Part shown: positions 6,966 through 10,558 of the stretch, one piece after another
How the letters are laid out: each line of letters begins with the position of its first letter
Numbering within the stretch: position 1 is the stretch's first letter
The notes under the pieces: generated by a model
Database searches by the model: none
Told to the model about the DNA's origin: nothing
What the model saw: the letters and a program-made list of their open reading frames with translations, nothing else
Made by a program: the position numbers and the translations under genes
Source: Chitinophagaceae bacterium
Lineage (GTDB): Bacteria; Bacteroidota; Bacteroidia; Chitinophagales; Chitinophagaceae
Direction: 5' to 3'
NCBI GenBank assembly: GCA_947489175.1
Contig: CANLED010000050.1
Coordinates: 1 to 10,558 of the forward strand
Length of the DNA stretch: 10,558 nt

Positions 6966-7733
6966 TTAATTAGTCATATCGTTGTCTGAAGTACCAGTTA
7001 ATTCTATAAATTCTTTCATCTCATCTTCATGAATTTCTGAAAGAACTTGCGTAATGGTTTCCTGATTGAGGTCTACTAACATATTATTGCTTTCTTCAGC
7101 CGTAAATTCATTTTCCGAGTTATTGGAAACTTCATCAACTTCATTTAAAAAGCTCACCATCCCTTCATCAGACAAATTATTGGTTTTTTCAACACTAATG
7201 GTTGTTGCTAAAGTATTTTCTTTTAATGCGGTGTTTGTTGCAAGATATGAAAAGAATAAAATACTTACAAAGCAAGCTGCTGCTGCGTATCGAAAAAAGG
7301 TCTTTGATGTGAACATCCTAATAACCTTCGCATTTTCTTTAGGTTTTGTTATCTTAATTTGTTCAAAATAATTTGCTGGAATTTTAAAGGGATTTTCCTC
7401 CTTTAAAGATAACAATGATGGCGCGAGTTCCTGCAATTCTAGCTCTATTTCTGATTTTTCAGCGATTTTTTTAACCAAGTAATGGCTAAAGTTTTCAAAA
7501 TAATTGGTAGGTAAGGAAAATACTTGTGTTGATTTTAACGAATCATCGCGCAAAGTTAACAGCATATCCTCTTGTTCTCTTGATGCTGATGAAACTACAA
7601 TAAGTTGATAGATTTTTGATGGGAATTCACTGAAATATTCTTTGGTCAAAGAATATGGATTCGTTTTAGGTAGGTTACCAACGGTTGTACTAATAGAGCT
7701 AGTCTCTTCTAATATGGTATGTCCGTTTTTCAT
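6966..7733 (-). CDS. Single-pass membrane protein, probable ECF sigma regulator (anti-sigma-like)
   Basis: A 255-residue protein with no domain I can name securely. There is no N-terminal signal; one membrane helix at about 148-165 (RYAAAACFVSILFFSYLA, preceded by basic residues) puts about 147 residues in the cytoplasm and an acidic, Asn/Glu-rich C-terminus of about 90 residues in the periplasm. The cytoplasmic part holds three copies of a short motif: NPYSLTKEYFSEF at 25-37, VFSLPTNYFENF at 71-82 and NPFKIPANYFEQI at 114-126, consensus (N)PFxxPxxYFexf. Such repeats occur in Bacteroidota membrane proteins encoded after ECF sigma genes. The topology and the position 31 bases after the sigma factor gene suggest an anti-sigma factor, but I see no zinc-binding HxxxCxxC anti-sigma motif. 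Function is inferred from context. Confidence 0.65.
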   Translation of the reverse strand: MKNGHTILEETSSISTTVGNLPKTNPYSLTKEYFSEFPSKIYQLIVVSSASREQEDMLLTLRDDSLKSTQVFSLPTNYFENFSHYLVKKIAEKSEIELELQELAPSLLSLKEENPFKIPANYFEQIKITKPKENAKVIRMFTSKTFFRYAAAACFVSILFFSYLATNTALKENTLATTISVEKTNNLSDEGMVSFLNEVDEVSNNSENEFTAEESNNMLVDLNQETITQVLSEIHEDEMKEFIELTGTSDNDMTN

Positions 7734-7764
7734 CTTTACTTTGACCTTAACGAGTTCAATTGGT

Positions 7765-8319
7765 TTAATGATTCAGAATATAATCCTCTATTTTTTTCAC
7801 TGCGTGGTGATAACTGGCTTTTAGAGATCCAACAGATGTATCCAGTACCTTGCTCATTTCTTCGTAGGGAAGTTCATCAAAATACCTCAAATTAAACACA
7901 ATACGTTGTTTTTCAGGTAGTTGTTGCATAGCAATTTGCAATTTCCAAATGGCTTTGTTGGCATCGAAATCTTTTTCGCTTTCCAATTTTTCTTCCAAAT
8001 TTAGGCTTTCATCATCCATAGAAATAGATGTTCTGCGCTTCATTTGTTCAATGTAGGTAAGGCTTTCATTCACAGCAATCCTGTACAGCCACGTAAAAAG
8101 TTGAGCATCTGACCTGAAATTTTGAAGTCCATTCCATGCCTTGATAAATACATTTTGCATAACATCATTGGCATCATCATGACTCACCACCATCCTTCGA
8201 ATTTGCCAATAAATTCTTTCTTGATATTTTTTTACAATGGATGTAAATGCCGATTCTCTGGTATTTAGATCCATGAACATGGCAACCAAGGCAATATCAT
8301 CTGAATTTTGTTGGCTCAT
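7765..8319 (-). CDS. ECF-type RNA polymerase sigma factor
   Basis: Sigma-70 family group 4 factor of 184 residues that would direct RNA polymerase to a stress or envelope regulon. Region 2 spans about 23-93 and includes the core-binding and -10-recognition segment from DANDVMQNVFIKAWNGLQNF to TWLYRIAVNESL. A charged linker follows at about 94-122. Region 4 at about 124-180 has the QQLPEKQRIVFNLRYFDELPYEEMS helix-turn-helix and SVGSLKASYHHAVKKI. There is no region 1 or 3. I chose the ATG at 8317-8319, which gives the usual short N-terminus for this group; a TTG at 8356-8358 would add 13 residues and overlap the transketolase stop, but those residues do not look conserved. The gene follows transketolase by 35 bases and precedes the membrane regulator-like gene by 31 bases. 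Confidence 0.92.
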   Translation of the reverse strand: MSQQNSDDIALVAMFMDLNTRESAFTSIVKKYQERIYWQIRRMVVSHDDANDVMQNVFIKAWNGLQNFRSDAQLFTWLYRIAVNESLTYIEQMKRRTSISMDDESLNLEEKLESEKDFDANKAIWKLQIAMQQLPEKQRIVFNLRYFDELPYEEMSKVLDTSVGSLKASYHHAVKKIEDYILNH

Positions 8320-8354
8320 TTTATTATACCTCGATTGCGAATTTTTATTAAATA

Positions 8355-9317
8355 TCAACCATTTTTTCTTGCTATGGCTTTTTCTGCTGCTGCAACTATA
8401 AATTCTGTATCAAGACCATATTTTTTAAGCAATTCCGTCGGTTTACCGCTTTCTCCAAATGTATCTTGAGTGCCTATCATTTCAATGGGAATAGGAAATT
8501 CTTTGACTGAAACTTGTGCAATGCTATCTCCTAATCCACCAATTACATTGTGCTCTTCAGCGGTAACAGCACATCCTGTTTTTTGTATGGAAGCGATAAT
8601 CGCTGCTCTATCCAAAGGTTTAATGGTATGAATGTTGATTACTTCTGCATCTATTCCTTTTTCCTTTAAGATTCTACCTGCTTCGATGGCTTTCCAAACT
8701 AAATGTCCGCATGCAAAAATACTGACGTCATTTCCCCGTGAAAAATGTTGCGCTTTGCCAATTATGAAAGGCTCTTCTGGATTGGTGAAAATAGGCCATA
8801 CTGGTCTGCCAAATCTGAGGTAAACGGGTCCGTTGTAACTTGCTATGGCTATGGTTGCGGCTTTTGTTTGGTTGTAATCACACGGAACAATTACTGTCAT
8901 TCCCGGCAACATCTTCATCAGTCCAATGTCTTCTAATATCTGGTGAGTAGCGCCATCTTCACCCAAAGTTAGTCCTGCGTGTGATGCACAAATTTTTACA
9001 TTTTTATTTGAATAAGCTACAGATTGTCTTATTTGATCGTATACCCTTCCTGTTGAGAAATTGGCAAAGGTTGTGGTAAATGGTATTTTCCCGCCAATGG
9101 TTAAGCCTGCGGCAATACCAATCATGTTTGCTTCTGCAATGCCAACTTGAATAAATCTTTCTGGAAATTCCTTGATAAAGGCATTCAGCTTAAGAGATCC
9201 TGCTAAGTCAGCTGTTAACGCTACTACATTGGGATTGGTTTTGCCTAATTCATAAATACCATCTCCAAATCCACTGCGGGTATCTTTTTGTCCTGTTACT
9301 TGTATCGCGTCGAGCAT
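8355..9317 (-). CDS. Transketolase, C-terminal subunit (pyrimidine-binding and C-terminal domains)
   Basis: Half of a split thiamine-diphosphate transketolase, which moves two-carbon ketol units between sugar phosphates in the pentose phosphate pathway. The 320-residue product carries the pyrimidine-binding domain at about 5-170 and the transketolase C-terminal domain at about 188-310. Visible features are TADLAGS at 35-41, the VGIAEANMIGIAAGL stretch with E62 matching the cofactor-activating Glu, the GEDGATHQ loop at 119-126 and TAEEHNVIGGLGDS at about 252-265. The pyrophosphate- and Mg-binding domain is absent, so a separate N-terminal subunit is needed. In many Bacteroidota that gene lies directly upstream, but here galE does. 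A related enzyme such as a DXP-synthase-like or dehydrogenase E1 beta subunit is less likely given the sequence. The ATG at 9315-9317 is the natural start. Confidence 0.88.
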   Translation of the reverse strand: MLDAIQVTGQKDTRSGFGDGIYELGKTNPNVVALTADLAGSLKLNAFIKEFPERFIQVGIAEANMIGIAAGLTIGGKIPFTTTFANFSTGRVYDQIRQSVAYSNKNVKICASHAGLTLGEDGATHQILEDIGLMKMLPGMTVIVPCDYNQTKAATIAIASYNGPVYLRFGRPVWPIFTNPEEPFIIGKAQHFSRGNDVSIFACGHLVWKAIEAGRILKEKGIDAEVINIHTIKPLDRAAIIASIQKTGCAVTAEEHNVIGGLGDSIAQVSVKEFPIPIEMIGTQDTFGESGKPTELLKKYGLDTEFIVAAAEKAIARKNG

Positions 9318-9334
9318 GATTTATTTGTTTTGCG

Positions 9335-9342
9335 CAAAGTAA
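9335..9342 (-). promoter_or_regulatory. Putative Bacteroidota-type -7 promoter element before transketolase
   Basis: On the minus strand TTACTTTG, followed by CG, matches seven of eight positions of the Bacteroidota -7 consensus TAnnTTTG (second base T rather than A). It ends 17 bases before the transketolase ATG, which would leave a leader of roughly ten bases. It lies in the only intergenic gap of some length in the minus-strand genes (74 bases). I do not see a convincing TTG -33 element, so this is tentative. Confidence 0.4.
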
Positions 9343-9391
9343 CAGCAATCGTTGATTATTTCAGCCGTTAAATTGAATTTTTTAAAGTTTA

Positions 9392-10450
9392 TCAATTGAG
9401 TTTAAAAGTCCTTAGTTCAAGGTGCACAGGCATTTTTTCTAAGAGCTGCTCCCACTTCCACGCAGATGTCATGATTTCATCTAGAGAAAACTTAGGTGTC
9501 CATTCCAATATATCCCTGGCTTTTTCGTTATTAGCATATATTGCTATCACGTCTCCAGGTCTTCTCCCGCCAATTTTATAGTTCAATTTAATTCCTGTAG
9601 AATCTTCGAATGATTTGATAGCTTCTAGCACTGAAACACCATTCCCTGATCCTAGGTTAAAAACCTCACAGCTGCTGTTGTTCTTTTTAGCCAGGAGAAA
9701 CTGAATTGCTTTGGTATGTGCGTTAGCTAGGTCGCATACATGTATAAAATCCCTGATACATGAACCATCTCTTGTATCATAATCATCACCAAACACAGTA
9801 AATCCTGACATTTTGCCTATGGCTGACTGTGTTAAAATGGGGGTAAGGTTTTGTGGTTTGTCAATTGGCAGCTCCCCAATTAAGCCTGTTGGATGTGCTC
9901 CTGCAGGGTTAAAATAACGGAGTAAAATTGAATTTGTTGATGAATTTGCTGCAGCAAATGCTTCAATCATTTGTTCTCCCATTTGCTTGGTTAAGCCGTA
10001 AGGCGACTCCGCATTTTTTCTAGGGGTTACTTCTGTAACAGGAATGGCATCTGGGTTTCCATACACGGTACAGGATGATGAGAAAACAAAGTAGGGCGTT
10101 TTGAACTCTTCTATGCAACGCAATACATTGATAAGAGAGCTGAGGTTGTTTTGAAAGTACAGCATGGGTTTCTCAACTGATTCTCCTACGGCTTTAAATG
10201 CTGCAAAATGAATTACTCCAGTAATGTCTATATTTTCTTCGAAAATAGCTCTTGTTTCATCGTAATTACAAAGGTCTACCTTGTAATTTTTGATTTTTTT
10301 ACCCGTGATTTTTTCAACACCCAACAACATGCTTGGCGTAGATCGTGAATTATTGTCAGCTGAAATTACCTCAAATCCATTTTCAATCAAATCTACCAAT
10401 GTGTGCGATCCAATGTAGCCAGAACCGCCTGTAACAAGAATTTTTTTCAT
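9392..10450 (-). CDS. galE: UDP-glucose 4-epimerase GalE
   Basis: Extended short-chain dehydrogenase/reductase that interconverts UDP-glucose and UDP-galactose with bound NAD, supplying galactose for surface polysaccharide and the Leloir pathway. The 352-residue product (E. coli GalE is 338) has the NAD-binding TGGSGYIGSH at 7-16, the HFAAFKAVGES motif at about 81-91, S126 in FSSSCTVYG, the catalytic Y151-GLT-K155, the RYFNPAGAHP substrate loop at about 168-177, the DGSCIRDFIHV stretch at about 228-238, and GGRRPGD at about 294-300, which contacts the UDP-sugar. The last 15 or so residues extend past the usual end. It starts 17 bases after the stop of the rmlA-type gene, so the two are probably co-transcribed. 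UDP-N-acetylglucosamine could also be a substrate; the sequence alone does not settle that. Confidence 0.95.
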   Translation of the reverse strand: MKKILVTGGSGYIGSHTLVDLIENGFEVISADNNSRSTPSMLLGVEKITGKKIKNYKVDLCNYDETRAIFEENIDITGVIHFAAFKAVGESVEKPMLYFQNNLSSLINVLRCIEEFKTPYFVFSSSCTVYGNPDAIPVTEVTPRKNAESPYGLTKQMGEQMIEAFAAANSSTNSILLRYFNPAGAHPTGLIGELPIDKPQNLTPILTQSAIGKMSGFTVFGDDYDTRDGSCIRDFIHVCDLANAHTKAIQFLLAKKNNSSCEVFNLGSGNGVSVLEAIKSFEDSTGIKLNYKIGGRRPGDVIAIYANNEKARDILEWTPKFSLDEIMTSAWKWEQLLEKMPVHLELRTFKLN

Positions 10451-10467
10451 GTGCTTTTCAATTAGAT

Positions 10468-10558
10468 TTAGGATTCAAGCAATCCCATGATATAAGTTCC
10501 ATAACCACTTTTCAAAAGAGGTGTAGCTAGCGCAATCAATTGTGATTTGTCAATAAAC
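10468..10558 (-). CDS. rmlA: Glucose-1-phosphate thymidylyltransferase RmlA, C-terminal end only
   Basis: Only the last 29 codons and stop lie in the window; the gene continues past base 10558. The translation ends IDKSQLIALATPLLKSGYGTYIMGLLES, where the LxxLAxPLxKSGYGxYLxxL pattern is typical of the C-terminus of Bacteroidota RmlA, the enzyme making dTDP-glucose from dTTP and glucose 1-phosphate, the first step to dTDP-rhamnose. It ends 17 bases before the galE start on the same strand, consistent with a nucleotide-sugar operon. The identification rests on a short tail and the galE context. Confidence 0.72.
   Translation of the reverse strand, partial: FIDKSQLIALATPLLKSGYGTYIMGLLES

Noticed and set aside
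8324..8331. TATAAT on the minus strand just before the sigma factor ATG
   Set aside because: Bacteroidota housekeeping promoters use TAnnTTTG rather than TATAAT, and its position would give a leaderless message; chance is likely in AT-rich DNA.
8317..8358. TTG start of the sigma factor overlapping the transketolase stop (TTGA), which would imply coupling
   Set aside because: The 13 extra residues do not resemble the conserved N-terminus of this sigma group, and an ATG at 8317-8319 gives the expected start.
9371..9397. Inverted repeat AATTGA...TCAATT at the end of galE as a terminator
   Set aside because: The stem is only six A/T-rich pairs with a 15-base loop and no U tract in the right place.

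Overview
The window looks like a chromosomal, housekeeping piece of a low-GC Bacteroidota genome. The evidence is the mreB-mreC-mreD-PBP2-rodA gene order with Bacteroidota-style proteins, mostly AT-rich leaders with no clear Shine-Dalgarno, a half-size (split) transketolase, and an ECF sigma factor followed by a PxNYF-repeat membrane protein and a 'sensor of ECF-type sigma factor' protein. A Chitinophagia- or Saprospiria-like member is possible, but I cannot fix the class from sequence alone. I see no RNA gene, mobile element, CRISPR array or phage signal.

Positions 1-6379 (+ strand) are the rod/elongasome operon: the 3' part of mreB, then mreC, mreD (4-base overlap with mreC), mrdA (PBP2, GTG start), rodA (20-base overlap with mrdA) and a metallo-beta-lactamase-fold hydrolase 19 bases after rodA. 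MreB filaments under the membrane, MreC and MreD spanning it, the RodA glycosyltransferase and the PBP2 transpeptidase together direct lateral wall synthesis. The hydrolase is a co-transcribed passenger of unknown substrate.

Positions 6380-6507 hold the convergent junction, with a strong intrinsic terminator oriented for the minus-strand operon. Positions 6508-9317 (- strand; transcription runs from high to low coordinates) carry the C-terminal transketolase subunit, an ECF sigma factor, a single-pass membrane protein that is probably its regulator, and a small exported Spy/CpxP-like protein. They are tightly spaced and end at that terminator. A promoter-like motif of Bacteroidota type lies before the transketolase gene.

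Positions 9392-10558 (- strand) carry galE (UDP-glucose 4-epimerase) and the last 29 codons of an rmlA-type nucleotidyltransferase upstream of it, so this end is a nucleotide-sugar supply locus for surface polysaccharide.

I found no clearly new system. The points most worth a second look are a Glu-to-Gly change in the MreB nucleotide site, the sigma/repeat-protein/Spy-like trio, a transketolase C-half without its N-half next door, a Cys/His cluster in PBP2, and the hydrolase attached to the elongasome operon.
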